Below, piece after piece: positions 12,401 through 16,837 of a stretch of DNA of 28,697 nt. A model generated the notes under the pieces. The model did not search any database. It was not told the origin of the DNA and saw nothing but the letters and a program-made list of their open reading frames with translations. Both the position numbers and the translations under genes were made by a program. Numbering within the stretch: the stretch's first letter is position 1; each line of letters opens with the position of its first letter. This DNA comes from a bacterium (GTDB taxonomy: Bacteria; Spirochaetota; UBA4802; UBA5550): positions 1 through 28,697 of the forward strand of contig JAAENB010000914.1 in the NCBI GenBank assembly GCA_024224995.1, read 5' to 3'.

Positions 12401-14137
12401 GAGATCGCTGCCGGAAAAAAGGTTTTTTCCATTAGAGATATTAGCTTTAGTATGCCCCTGGGGGTAAACAATGAACCGGTAGAGGCAGCTATCACCCTTA
12501 ATTCTTTTGACGGCGGAAACGGCGCTCATTACGAGGTTTCCACAACGATACAAAACCGCGGGAAGCGTTCCGGCGCAAAGACCCGGGAAGTTGTGCATGC
12601 CCGGGGCAGTTTGATGTTTAATGAGAATCAAACGCCTGTTAAGGCGGAGCGTCTTGATATTCAAAGCATTACCAAACGCTGCGACACTACTATTTCGGGA
12701 GCTGCCTGTTATACGAGACTCTCGGAGATGGGATTGCAGTATGGTTCCCGTTTCCGGACAATAGAAAAATTGTTTTTTAATACAAACGAGGTTTTGGCAG
12801 TGCTTACGCTGCCGGCTGCGCTGGGAAAAGATTTTTCCGGGTATACGCTTCATCCTGCTTTAATGGACGGCGCTTTGCAAACGGTTATGGGAATTGTGGA
12901 CAGGCTTCTGGACCAGGGGTTTAATTATACGGCCTTACCTGCCGGGGCTGCTTCTGTTGACCTGGTGCGGCCGCTTGAAAAGGACTGCTGTATCTATGCC
13001 CGCCGCACGGAAACCAGTGGATCGGTGGTTGATGGAGAGTCGGGTTTTATGATCGACATTTGCAGCAGGGAAGGGGATGTCCTTGTTTCTGTTAAAGACT
13101 TTGTCGTTAAGCTCGCGCAAATGGAGGCTATTGATCAACAGGAAAGCGCGGCGCTTCAAGAGAGCCGCGCCCCTGAGCCGGGTTTTTCTCTTGCTGCTGT
13201 GGAGCTGGAGCTTCTTGGTATTGTTTCGGGCATCTTAAAAATGGACCCGGAAAAAATGGACCGGACCAAATCGATTGAAAGCTTTGGCATTGATTCTATT
13301 ATGATGATGAGCATTATTCGCAGAGTTAACAAGCGCTGGAGTATTGAAGTGGCGCCTGCGGAATTGATCGATTATACAACGATTGAATCGATCACTGCCT
13401 ATCTCTATGAAAATTACCTGTGTGATTCGCAAGAGCCGGTTGCCGCACCGGTTACGGAAAAGAAAGAACATGAGGCCGATAATCATCGTGCCGGGCACGT
13501 TCCCGCGCGGGGATTGACCGAGGAGATGGTCCGGGAAGAAACCCTGTCCATAATCGCCGGAATTCTTAAAATGGAACCGGGAAAGATTAACACCAGCAAG
13601 CCCGTTGAAAGCTTTGGCATTGATTCCATTATGATGATGAGCATTATTCGACGGATCAACAAACGATGGAGCATTGAAGTTGCGCCTGCTGAATTAATCG
13701 ATTATACCACTGTGGAATCCATAACCGGGTATATCTTTGAGAACTATTTGGAAGAGGACCGGCCCGAGGCCGGGGTTCAAGGTTCGGGAGAAGGGGACGA
13801 TGCTTCGGCTCCGCTCAGCACAGGAAAGACTCCGGAGAAAGAAACCGCAGCTGTTGGGGTCGATGTTGATGCTATGTCTGAGGAGGATCTGGACGCGATC
13901 CTGGCCCGGAGTGTTATGGGTGAAAATGAATACTTGAAGGTTATTGAGTCAAGGGCACAGAGAAAACAGGCTCCAAAAGCTGTTTCTCCGGCAGGGGAGA
14001 AAAAGAAAAATAAACCCAAAACCGTGGATAAACGGATTATTATTCCGGAGTTTATGTCCGAAGAGGATGTGGCTTTGTATGCGGAACGGCTTTCCGAAAG
14101 GGAGCTGGATACATTGCTGCGGGAAAAATATAACTGA
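476..14137 (+). CDS. Trans-AT type I polyketide synthase: AL-ACP/KS-ACP-ACP/KS-DH-KR-ACP-ACP/KS-DH*-ACP-ACP
   Basis: A single 4553-residue megasynthase, presumably cytosolic, that builds a chain by malonyl-type extensions on carrier proteins. Domain order by residue is acyl-AMP ligase 27-563, ACP 598-679, KS1 718-1156, ACP pair 1416-1598, KS2 1676-2103, DH1 2298-2568, KR 2592-3028, ACP pair 3076-3242, KS3 3295-3730, DH2 3924-4215, ACP pair 4239-4425, then a charged tail. Each KS keeps Cys-His-His (889/1024/1071; 1847/1982/2022; 3463/3598/3645). Each KS is followed by the linker that ends in a YPF-(E/A)R-x-x-YW motif, with no acyltransferase after it, which is typical of trans-AT systems. All seven ACPs have a DS motif. 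No thioesterase is present, so release must be done elsewhere, most simply by the following alpha-oxoamine synthase. The start is the ATG with AAGAGG five bases upstream. The product is unknown. Confidence 0.95.
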   Translation: MAHIKKQEKIKTAKPGKQTGDPVKNKAATLKELVDGFDADKLNNTALIMRSIDSAVPMSYGALQETVRAVGNALLGMGIKKGDRVGLLAENRIEWVVAYCASASIGAVIVPIDIFMEAEEIKLVMNAGKIKMLFTSAFFMEKVSGIKKSVPSLKKILSFDEHKLVFEEAGNAKENGASYELYETLVLTGKELLEKKADKYSKVILEPEDAIAMIYVRGKKFAVLSHRGLMANIHAISERLSESGKYLREGDTWLTNLPFHHAYPVMIGFLVALSCSNKAVIVALPKVQDFVTIIRETEANYLFTVPLYMELLCKEGKKRPLGIDSVKFIISGGAPLGRTIIDGMKEQGIPYLQGYGLTEYSPVVSTNSISLNSPGSIGKALPGVLAKIENPDEQGDGELLIKGPGVMKEYYRMPKDTEAVIDAHGWLRTGDIARIDEEGYIYITGRLKKIIINKGGKNIFPEDIEKLLKSSSYIADARVVPRLDAKMGEYPHAFLYPDFDAVSVLEKKEKKRMSDEDLRELMVSEIQKATTGWAKYKIPGGFDITYTKISKLEDEPERFMFESFYAAAVPEEDRDQHTNINKHVDIHVREDSSAQKDGLYRRQIEAFLAALSAEVLSLSVADIDARENFLDFLDSVQVVAIAEKIDAEISIELHPTILFEYTNIRSLAGYLSREYHDLLRNYFGEADPDTANNMVSNDEDAAGNTGSRHTGGNDRSEQEVIAVIGAGCRFPQSETPEDFLKNLEQGKDLVSEVPADRWDWKQFYGDPLEESNKTKVKWGGFIEDADKFDAAFFGITPREAGTMDPQQRIFLETVWKTIEDAGYKASELSGKKVGVFAGVSTLDYHELLGASDLEADGYAAIGTAHAIVANRVSYLLNLHGPSEPVNTACSSSLIAAHRAVENIRSGACDMALAGGVNLIFNPRLHISFSKAGMLSEDGRCKTFDAGANGYVRGEGAGVILLKPLREAEKDGDNIYAIIKGSSVNHGGYSNTITAPNPNAQAQLIINAYEGAGVEPETVSYIEAHGTGTSLGDPVEINGLKKAFNELEKGSGGRTRNGAYCGLGSVKTNIGHLEAAAGIAGLIKLLLAMKRKTLPASINFTSLNPYIELEKSPFYIVTETGPWESPLDDTGREFPRRAGVSSFGFGGANAHVILEEYREPESSDRAMVPGKRLMLLSARNNDRLREYTREMAAFLKNGGSRLSIDDVAYTLQSGRESMDSRLAVVVESTRDFADKLEKYADTGHSGEDFYSGTVKTNGKAIGNEPEDEPWRENFYSYLKKDDSVGLAGLWVSGANPDWNLLYSGDTPNRVSLPTYPFERKSYWFDSHQSRRKAEAKPIEINVPEPVTNQHLSKESNNRPSTIVLKKKNGPVSKASSYEEVTKKIQLKNIGTSGNTDQGETMIQPHSDAAQKDASVPGMPLNDIKQKVISLLGDVLFLDETELAAIDAHKPFTDLGIDSIIGVELLKLVNTAFGISMKATKLYDYSSVDALSRHIAELCSGPGHPSFSEVPDTKIPKAPAQTYNTDQYKNTIKELLADILYMEPQEIDEKKTFQDLGLDSILGVELLKKLNTSFGISIKATKLYDYSSVEALAAFVASTAETKTDHNEENTLSPEKKPAFHDGEYIPQEPEPRMATPRCNTGCISTGVNEGNTLRHAHQHDTSANPPHEDIQTPNKHMDIAVIGMSCRYPGAENTREYWQNLRNGVDSVSLIPEERWDINRYFDPDPKKPNKSYSKWGGFIENADCFDPRFFNISPADAEVMDPQQRLFLQESWRALEDAGYSIESLHDSRCGVFAGVMNNDYQSMLAAGSGGEKPAQQMMGNSNSILAARIAYSLNLKGPAIAFDTACSSSLVAVHTACRTLLEEEADMMLAGGVTLYLYEEPYIMMSKAGMLSPTGRCRTFDNAADGFVCGEGVGVVVLKRLADAIANGDHVYGVIKGSGLNQDGKTNGITAPSAESQKTLELDVYSKFDINPETISYIETHGTGTKLGDPIEIDALTGSFEAFTQKRNFCALGSVKSNIGHTSAAAGVAGLIKVLLSMESREIVPSLHYRQENEHINFRESPFYVNTTLEPWQSGPGVPLRAAVSAFGFSGTNCHMLIEEAPARSGKEYAAAAKSMSPRYCIPLSAKTETALPEMLAALKTRVRESNYSAQDIGYTLAAGRSSFPVRAAFVVRDREDLLRQLDQVLETGSAPCYRRGTGKKNLLYKREHDERVKTLFRELAEDSKQAGDRDREYAYENKLMELTGLFVEGYDCSIETLYAGTNSRRVSLPGYPFAREQYWIHSGDTLNEENGKFSGLHPLIDKNISTIQEQKFTTRFSGEEFFLKDHQVMGRTVMPGAACMEMARAAGELAGVGTITSLKNISWPQPLFIDAASGEVTVSLYPERSGVEFEICSGTMPHATGLLLSHEPGSMEKIDMAAVQSRCFSVLDKTRCYDIFNSLGLGYGPSFRGIRELRHNEKEVFASLELTGEMREETGGLVLHPGLLDSALQSILGLLYTGDAASQGLFLPVAIDELTIYKAIPAACYAYASFAEETRPGQAVTRFNLSLLDETGTVIVSIKKFAVQGLNSAQPAASSAPERIKKKPVQQTLYLSSEWKEAEAAPAGAAEPGRILLFDSGDSLQRSLQERTGSEVILVSPGEEFSREESYMKLIASLKEQQQVPATIIYNGSGAPEQGVYSLFFLTRAWMKQSAKNPLRLFYCYSGSQKGNRPFHAAMSAFAGSVALENPKVKITALELEPAGGNGSSKTSAAAVNILLREMAYPTAARAVRYSQGTRYVKELFEATPDRDARETIPRKKPGQKPGQKPVYLITGGTGKLGMLFAKYLAQKEAANLVLTDLFNLSPEKEEQVRELEELGAEVLFVKADISGRDDAQALIAAAKKRFSSVNGIIHSAGVIKDSFIVKKTAEDMKSVLAPKVYGTIYLDEALQDENLDFFVLFSSVAAVQGNMGQCDYAYANSFMDNYSAMREELRAAGKRRGKTISINWPLWREGGMHIDEQSEKLVARTMGMLPIETPEGEQAFESARNFRGSHFAVFYGNREKMMRKLGLQTGSTPENSRAGENAESPAGKEVPVNEVRTFTVDRVAEILKVSPSEIDTGEDVREYGFDSISLTELANALNEHYGLAITPALFFEHPTLDSFVAKLCEEYREELGPQADVVENDGSAVKKIQQFLLEKVSALLKVAPSEIDTSEDVREYGFDSISLTELANTINEHYGLAITPALFFEHPTLDSFIENLHGEYRDEFARFYGEEISRTPAPGNAPEVKPAVVRSRKPSRERTRFSAPVSAQHTNEPVAIVGMSGRMPQSPDVETFRQHLEEGRDCVGEVPAERWDWRAYESLPDSEGINVRWGGFVSGVDMFDPLFFGISPREAELMDPQQRLLLETVWNTIEDAGYRASSLWGSNTGLFVGVATSDYNNLIIEQGIEVDPHTATGISHSILTNRVSYILNLHGPSEPVDTACSSSLVAVNHAVDAIQNGRCHMAIAGGINVIVSPRLNLAFSRAGMLSPDGRCKTFDSSANGYVRGEGTGAILLKPLRKAEEDGDHIYGIIKGSAVNHGGRANSLTAPNPNAQAALLVAAYENAGIDPSTVSYIEAHGTGTSLGDPIEINALKKAFTELYNKWGLPAPEAPHCGLGSVKTNIGHLETAAGIAGIIKVLLAMKYRTLPPGIHFEKMNPYISLENSPFYIVDTCSSWEPQVDETGHAVPLRAGVSSFGFGGVNAHVIIEEVSSLKLDASAPLSTGVGSSGEGEQVVVLSARDGERLDAYVRKVRDFLVERRERGETLSLADAAYTLQVGRESMEERLAMVVSSVDELIEKMERCLDGDDKNESVFRGNSVENKELINLLTNGDVGVDVIRILSKTGEPLRLAQLWATGVAIEWDLVHEDRDARRVSLPTYPFAREQYWITGDGARDMGRQDDVCLHPLVGRNTSGFSGFSFRTRLTGAEFFLADHIVLEQKILPAVAYIEMARAAGEIAAGKKVFSIRDISFSMPLGVNNEPVEAAITLNSFDGGNGAHYEVSTTIQNRGKRSGAKTREVVHARGSLMFNENQTPVKAERLDIQSITKRCDTTISGAACYTRLSEMGLQYGSRFRTIEKLFFNTNEVLAVLTLPAALGKDFSGYTLHPALMDGALQTVMGIVDRLLDQGFNYTALPAGAASVDLVRPLEKDCCIYARRTETSGSVVDGESGFMIDICSREGDVLVSVKDFVVKLAQMEAIDQQESAALQESRAPEPGFSLAAVELELLGIVSGILKMDPEKMDRTKSIESFGIDSIMMMSIIRRVNKRWSIEVAPAELIDYTTIESITAYLYENYLCDSQEPVAAPVTEKKEHEADNHRAGHVPARGLTEEMVREETLSIIAGILKMEPGKINTSKPVESFGIDSIMMMSIIRRINKRWSIEVAPAELIDYTTVESITGYIFENYLEEDRPEAGVQGSGEGDDASAPLSTGKTPEKETAAVGVDVDAMSEEDLDAILARSVMGENEYLKVIESRAQRKQAPKAVSPAGEKKKNKPKTVDKRIIIPEFMSEEDVALYAERLSERELDTLLREKYN
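556..2510 (+). other. PKS loading region: acyl-AMP ligase (degenerate A3 loop) plus ACP1
   Basis: The ligase resembles FadD-type and AL loading domains. It has YGLTE at residues 355-359, TGD at 429-431, and GRLKKIIINKGGKNIFPEDIE-like A8 sequence directly after. Such domains activate a carboxylic acid as acyl-AMP and pass it to the adjoining ACP (Ser635 in FLDSVQ). The phosphate-binding A3 loop, normally Ser/Thr/Gly-rich and ending PKG, is replaced by a shorter YVRGKKFAV (residues 215-223) just before the conserved LSHRG. The A10 region is also unusual (TYTKISKLEDEP). Acid activation may therefore be impaired, or the domain may have another acyl-transfer role. The starter cannot be predicted from this sequence. 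Confidence 0.8.
2630..5268 (+). other. PKS module 1: KS1-linker-ACP2-ACP3
   Basis: KS1 is intact, with Cys889 in TACSSS, His1024 in EAHGTGT and His1071 in NIGH. The linker at about 3990-4446 ends in YPFERKSYW with no AT. Two similar carrier domains follow (Ser1457 in GIDSI, Ser1558 in GLDSI), separated by a Pro/Lys-rich stretch. No reductive domain is present, so the beta-keto group would remain unless an enzyme encoded elsewhere acts on it. Tandem ACPs are often associated with beta-branching in trans-AT systems, but no HMG-CoA-synthase-like cassette is present in this window and the tryptophan flag typical of branching ACPs is not seen. Confidence 0.8.
5501..10200 (+). other. PKS module 2: KS2-linker-DH1-KR-ACP4-ACP5
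   Basis: KS2 has Cys1847, His1982 and His2022. DH1 has the full HxxxGxxxxP motif (His2328, DHQVMGRTVMP) and DxxxQ (Asp2487, LLDSALQ), so dehydration is expected. KR carries TGGTGKLG at about 2813 and Tyr2955 in GQCDYAYAN, so ketoreduction is expected. The module should therefore make an alpha,beta-unsaturated intermediate. ACP4 and ACP5 (Ser3110 and Ser3203, both GFDSIS) are nearly identical in their cores. A 12-bp tandem repeat just before the KR Rossmann core (about 8872-8901) encodes repeated KPGQ units. Confidence 0.85.
11681..11707 (+). repeat. 27-bp repeat inside PKS linker, copy 1
   Basis: This sequence is identical over 27 bp to 13799-13825 and is read in the same frame, encoding DASAPLSTG in the KS3-to-DH linker. 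A second shared motif resembling AGTTCGGGAGA follows it here but precedes the other copy. It looks like a short mobile or dispersed repeat tolerated in a flexible linker. Confidence 0.6.
13799..13825 (+). repeat. 27-bp repeat inside PKS C-terminal linker, copy 2
   Basis: This is the second exact copy of the repeat at 11681-11707, again encoding DASAPLSTG, now in the linker after ACP7. The linkers around the two copies are otherwise unalike apart from the swapped GTTCGGGAG motif, which argues against simple domain duplication as the source. Confidence 0.6.
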
Positions 14138-14142
14138 GGAAT

Positions 14143-14162
14143 GCGAGGCCTGGCAGCCTCGC
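14143..14162 (+). other. Hairpin just after the PKS stop codon
   Basis: A 7-bp perfect stem, GCGAGGC (14143-14149) with GCCTCGC (14156-14162), has a 6-nt loop and starts five bases after the synthase stop codon. It is followed by a G-rich stretch and only a short TTTT at 14176-14179, so it is a poor intrinsic terminator. It may act as a 3' stabiliser or partial attenuator ahead of the alpha-oxoamine synthase gene. Confidence 0.4.
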
Positions 14163-14209
14163 TTGAGGATGGGGGTTTTCAGCAACAGTGAAATGTAGTT
14201 GGTGCGCTC

Positions 14210-14316
14210 AGGGGAGTAGCTATATCTTTCCTCCACCCTGGTGCTAATACATCGTGTATTACACCAGGGCGTCTCCGTCCGTGGAGACTGTTCCGGAAAG
14301 ATATAGCTACTCCCCT
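14210..14316. repeat. Branched 107-bp inverted-repeat element (MITE-like or structured RNA)
   Basis: The outer arms are a perfect 22-bp inverted repeat (14210-14231 and 14295-14316, beginning AGGGGAGTAGC). Two further hairpins lie inside. One pairs 14236-14243 plus 14245-14251 with 14255-14269, a 15-bp stem with one bulged C at 14244 and a TCG loop. The other pairs GTCTCC (14271-14276) with GGAGAC (14283-14288). The folded form is a three-way junction. No ORF and no T-run follow. It sits in the 379-bp gap between the PKS and the alpha-oxoamine synthase. A non-autonomous mobile element or a processed or regulatory RNA structure both fit. Confidence 0.65.
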
Positions 14317-14516
14317 TAGATGCAAACTGCGGTAATAGCTTGTTGGAATCCGCATCAAGGTTGATTAAAAGATAGGGGATGCGGGCAGAGTAGACGCGTC
14401 TTTAATATGAAGTAAAAAGTGAGAAAAAAAATAAGAAACCGGCACTGTGGTCGAGGCGAGGTCTCCCGCACAAACGCCATAACTCTTTACGCACAAACAA
14501 TATAAGTGAGGATATT
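14317..14516 (+). promoter_or_regulatory. Leader of the alpha-oxoamine synthase gene
   Basis: About 200 bp without a gene. It holds a short palindrome, AGACGCGTCT, near 14393 and an A-rich stretch near 14410-14440. A Shine-Dalgarno-like GTGAGG sits a few bases before the ATG at 14517. I see no convincing promoter, so the gene is most simply read through from the PKS, though a separate start cannot be excluded. Confidence 0.35.
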
Positions 14517-15854
14517 ATGCTTCAACAATTAGATTCTATGTCAATTGATCAAAAACGTGAGCTGGTTAAAAAACTGCTCATTGAAGAACAGAGCGCGCCC
14601 CAGTCCATTAGCCTGGCCGATTTTGCCGGCAGCAGCGGGCGTATTCATGAGGAGATTAACCAGTTCAGTTCTTTTAAGACCGGGATGATTGGTTCGGGGA
14701 ACTATCCCATGGAAATTATGCGAATGGAAGCGCCCAATCCTTCCGTTGGCATCCGGCGGCAAACCGGTGATGAGTTTTCGGTTTTAAACTTTGCCAATTA
14801 TAATTACCTGGGCCTGGCCACGCATCCCGATGTGATCGACGCGGCAAAAGGGGCTCTTGATACCTACGGTCTTGGCGCCACCGCCTCTCCCCTGGCAGGC
14901 GGCCTGCTCGATATTCATAAAGAGCTGGAAGATACACTGCTGGAATTCTTCGGACTTGAAGGGTACGGCATTACGCTTTTTACCTCCGGGTTTGGCGCCC
15001 TGGTGGGGATTATAACCGCCTATATCCACGAAGGTGATCACATCGTGCTGGACAGCGCTGCTCATGCCTGCATTGTGGACGGGGTTATTGCTTCCCGGGG
15101 CACGGCTCATTATTTTATGCATAATGACATGGAAGAACTGGAAGATATTTTAGAGCAGCTCGATGACGGTGAAAGCCGTATTCTCATCTGTACCGAAGGG
15201 GTCTACAGTGTAGACGGAGATTACGGCGATATTCGTTCGGTGGCAAAACTGGCCAAAAAATACGGAGCAACAACGCTGGTAGATGAAGCTCACTCCATGC
15301 TCCTGGCCGGTGAACAGGGACGAGGCGCTTGTGAAGAGCTGGGAGTCTTTGGGGATATTGATATGATCGCGGGAACATTCAGCAAAAGTTTCGCCGGAGT
15401 AGGCGGTTTTCTCTTCGCGAAAAAAGAGTTTACCGATTACGTGAATTATTTTGCCCGGAACCGGATGTTTTCCTGCGCCCTTGATCCGGCGGTAACCGCG
15501 GGAATGACCGCTTCATTACGGCTTGCCATGGGGCCCGAAGGAGAGGCTCGACGGAAACGGCTCCGGCAGAATTCGAAATTGTTTCGAAGCCTTCTTGAGG
15601 GAAAGGTGAATCTTGGCGAGAGCGAAACCTGGGTTATCCCCGTAATCTACGGGGCCGAAAATATCTCGCTGTCCCTTACGGCGTATCTGCAAAAAGAAGG
15701 GCTCGAAGGCTCAATGATGGTGTACCCGGCAGTTCCTAAAAACAGGGCGCGGATACGGATCTTTATGAGCTCCGAGCATACGGAAGAACAAATTAAAAAA
15801 GCCACAGGTATTATTCTCAAAGCAGCAAAAGAATTCGATTTTTTAATAGGGTAG
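14517..15854 (+). CDS. Alpha-oxoamine synthase family PLP enzyme, likely polyketide off-loading
   Basis: A 445-aa fold-type I PLP enzyme of the family that includes KBL, BioF, HemA and serine palmitoyltransferase. These condense an acyl thioester with an amino acid and release CO2. Visible features are NYLGL near 96-100, His183 in SAAHACIVDG (cofactor stacking), Asp256 and His259 in DEAHS, and the Schiff-base Lys290 in GTFSKSFAGVGG. The TFSKSF form resembles serine palmitoyltransferase-type sequences. Residues 8-25 (MSIDQKRELVKKLLIEEQ) resemble the helical linkers found in PKS/NRPS proteins, as if the enzyme docks to a carrier protein. Downstream of a PKS that lacks a thioesterase, the likely role is release of the chain from ACP7 as an alpha-amino ketone. 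PigH (ACP-ACP-SerPT) and fungal Fum8p are precedents. The amino acid used is unknown. Confidence 0.9.
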   Translation: MLQQLDSMSIDQKRELVKKLLIEEQSAPQSISLADFAGSSGRIHEEINQFSSFKTGMIGSGNYPMEIMRMEAPNPSVGIRRQTGDEFSVLNFANYNYLGLATHPDVIDAAKGALDTYGLGATASPLAGGLLDIHKELEDTLLEFFGLEGYGITLFTSGFGALVGIITAYIHEGDHIVLDSAAHACIVDGVIASRGTAHYFMHNDMEELEDILEQLDDGESRILICTEGVYSVDGDYGDIRSVAKLAKKYGATTLVDEAHSMLLAGEQGRGACEELGVFGDIDMIAGTFSKSFAGVGGFLFAKKEFTDYVNYFARNRMFSCALDPAVTAGMTASLRLAMGPEGEARRKRLRQNSKLFRSLLEGKVNLGESETWVIPVIYGAENISLSLTAYLQKEGLEGSMMVYPAVPKNRARIRIFMSSEHTEEQIKKATGIILKAAKEFDFLIG

Positions 15855-15908
15855 ATCCCAGGCGAAAAAACTTTAAACTTTAAACTTTCTTATAATACAG
15901 GAGAAAAA
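15855..15908 (+). promoter_or_regulatory. Intergenic spacer with CTTTAAA repeats and ribosome binding site
   Basis: A 54-bp gap holds a tandem ACTTTAA repeat (about 15870-15888). A TATAAT hexamer (15891-15896) has no good -35 at 17 bp. AGGAGA (15899-15904) is an adequate Shine-Dalgarno for the ATG at 15909. The short gap supports co-transcription with the gene upstream. Confidence 0.4.
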
Positions 15909-16718
15909 ATGGATACTAACAACAAAAAAACAGCACTCATAACCGGCGGATCTTCGGGCCTTGGATTGGCAATGGCCAAACAACTGGCAAGCGAAGGATA
16001 TCATTCCGTAATTTTGGCCAGGGGAGAAGAACGGATCAACAAGGCTGTTGAACAAATTACCGGGATGGGCTATTCGGCATCCGGTTTTAAGTGTGATATC
16101 AGCAGTGTTGATAACCTGAAAAGTGTTGCCCATAAGGTGAAAAAACAATTCGGCACCATTGATTACCTGATTCTTAACGCAGGAGTCTGCCATGTGGGCC
16201 TGCTGACTGATGATAATATTCTTGACAAGAAACAGGATATTGATGTGGATCTCTGGGGAACTATCGCTTCCGGGCATACCTTTGTTCCGATGCTGGCGAC
16301 CGGCTCTAAAGTACTGATGATATCATCTGCCCTGGGCCTGGTTGGCGCTGCCGGGTATTCCACGTACTGTGCTGCCAAAGCCGGGATTATCAGTTTTGGT
16401 GAAACGCTGCGGCGGGAGCTCTTGTTTCGAAAGATCCCGGTCTATGTTGCCTGTCCCGGAGATATCGATACTCCGCAGTACGCGCATGAACAGGCATCCA
16501 TGCCCTCATGGATGAAAGGAAATGAGGAAAGAACTGATATTACTTCGCCTGAGGTCGTTGCGGCTAAGATCCTGAAAAAGTGTAAAGGAAAACGTTTTCT
16601 TGTTCTAAGCGATTTTGAAGTATGGCAGCTGGTTACGTTTAAAAAGCTGTTTCGGACCCGCTTGTTTAATTTTATTTTCGACAGGATTTTCCCGGTTCCC
16701 CAGAGCGAAACCGCTTAG
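15909..16718 (+). CDS. Short-chain dehydrogenase resembling 3-ketosphinganine reductase
   Basis: A 269-aa SDR with the NAD(P)-binding TGGSSGLG (residues 12-19), the structural NAG motif (90-92) and the catalytic triad Ser140, Tyr153 and Lys157 (YCAAK). The C-terminal part resembles eukaryotic and bacterial 3-dehydrosphinganine reductases: ACPGDIDTP, then a SPEEVA-like TSPEVVAAKILKKCKGKRFLVL segment and a hydrophobic end. Those enzymes reduce the 2-amino-3-ketone made by serine palmitoyltransferase. Here the preceding gene encodes the matching type of synthase, so reduction of the released amino ketone to a 2-amino-3-alcohol is the natural inference. It could alternatively act on a PKS-bound keto group left by modules lacking a KR. 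It is the last same-strand gene of the cluster before a large inverted repeat. Confidence 0.85.
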   Translation: MDTNNKKTALITGGSSGLGLAMAKQLASEGYHSVILARGEERINKAVEQITGMGYSASGFKCDISSVDNLKSVAHKVKKQFGTIDYLILNAGVCHVGLLTDDNILDKKQDIDVDLWGTIASGHTFVPMLATGSKVLMISSALGLVGAAGYSTYCAAKAGIISFGETLRRELLFRKIPVYVACPGDIDTPQYAHEQASMPSWMKGNEERTDITSPEVVAAKILKKCKGKRFLVLSDFEVWQLVTFKKLFRTRLFNFIFDRIFPVPQSETA

Positions 16719-16721
16719 TAC

Positions 16722-16783
16722 TTTATGGGGTGGCCCCTGCGAGGGGTGCGGGCTTTTGAGTTCTCAATTGCCCACCCCATAAA
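16722..16783. repeat. Branched inverted repeat closing the biosynthetic cluster
   Basis: A perfect 12-bp inverted repeat, TTTATGGGGTGG (16722-16733) with CCACCCCATAAA (16772-16783), encloses two smaller hairpins: CCCCT/AGGGG (16734-16746) and TTGAG/CTCAA (16756-16767). The right arm is not followed by a T-run, so it is not a textbook intrinsic terminator, although it may mark the transcript end. The inner 18-bp CCCCTGCGAGGGGTGCGG recurs at 28622-28639. Confidence 0.55.
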
Positions 16784-16837
16784 AAGCACCACTTTTATTC
16801 TTGTTTAACCCCGCTGAGCCCTGAATACAGTTTCTTA

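Larger units (their letters stand above)
10358..14134 (+). other. PKS module 3: KS3-linker-DH*-ACP6-ACP7 and C-terminal tail
   Basis: KS3 is intact (Cys3463, His3598, His3645) and much closer in sequence to KS1 than to KS2, suggesting module duplication. The DH-like domain keeps His3954 and Asp4131 (MDGALQ), but the usual Gly of HxxxGxxxxP is Glu3958 (DHIVLEQKILP). The module has no KR, so this domain has no hydroxyl to dehydrate in cis; a shift or isomerase role, a cyclising role or an inactive relic are options. ACP6 and ACP7 (Ser4274, Ser4384, both FGIDSIMMMS) are near copies. The last about 120 residues are charged and helical with repeated MSEED motifs, plausibly a docking element for a partner enzyme. 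Confidence 0.8.

Noticed and set aside
13760..14134. C-terminal thioesterase or reductase domain
   Set aside because: The last about 120 residues are charged and helical with no GxSxG or Rossmann motif.
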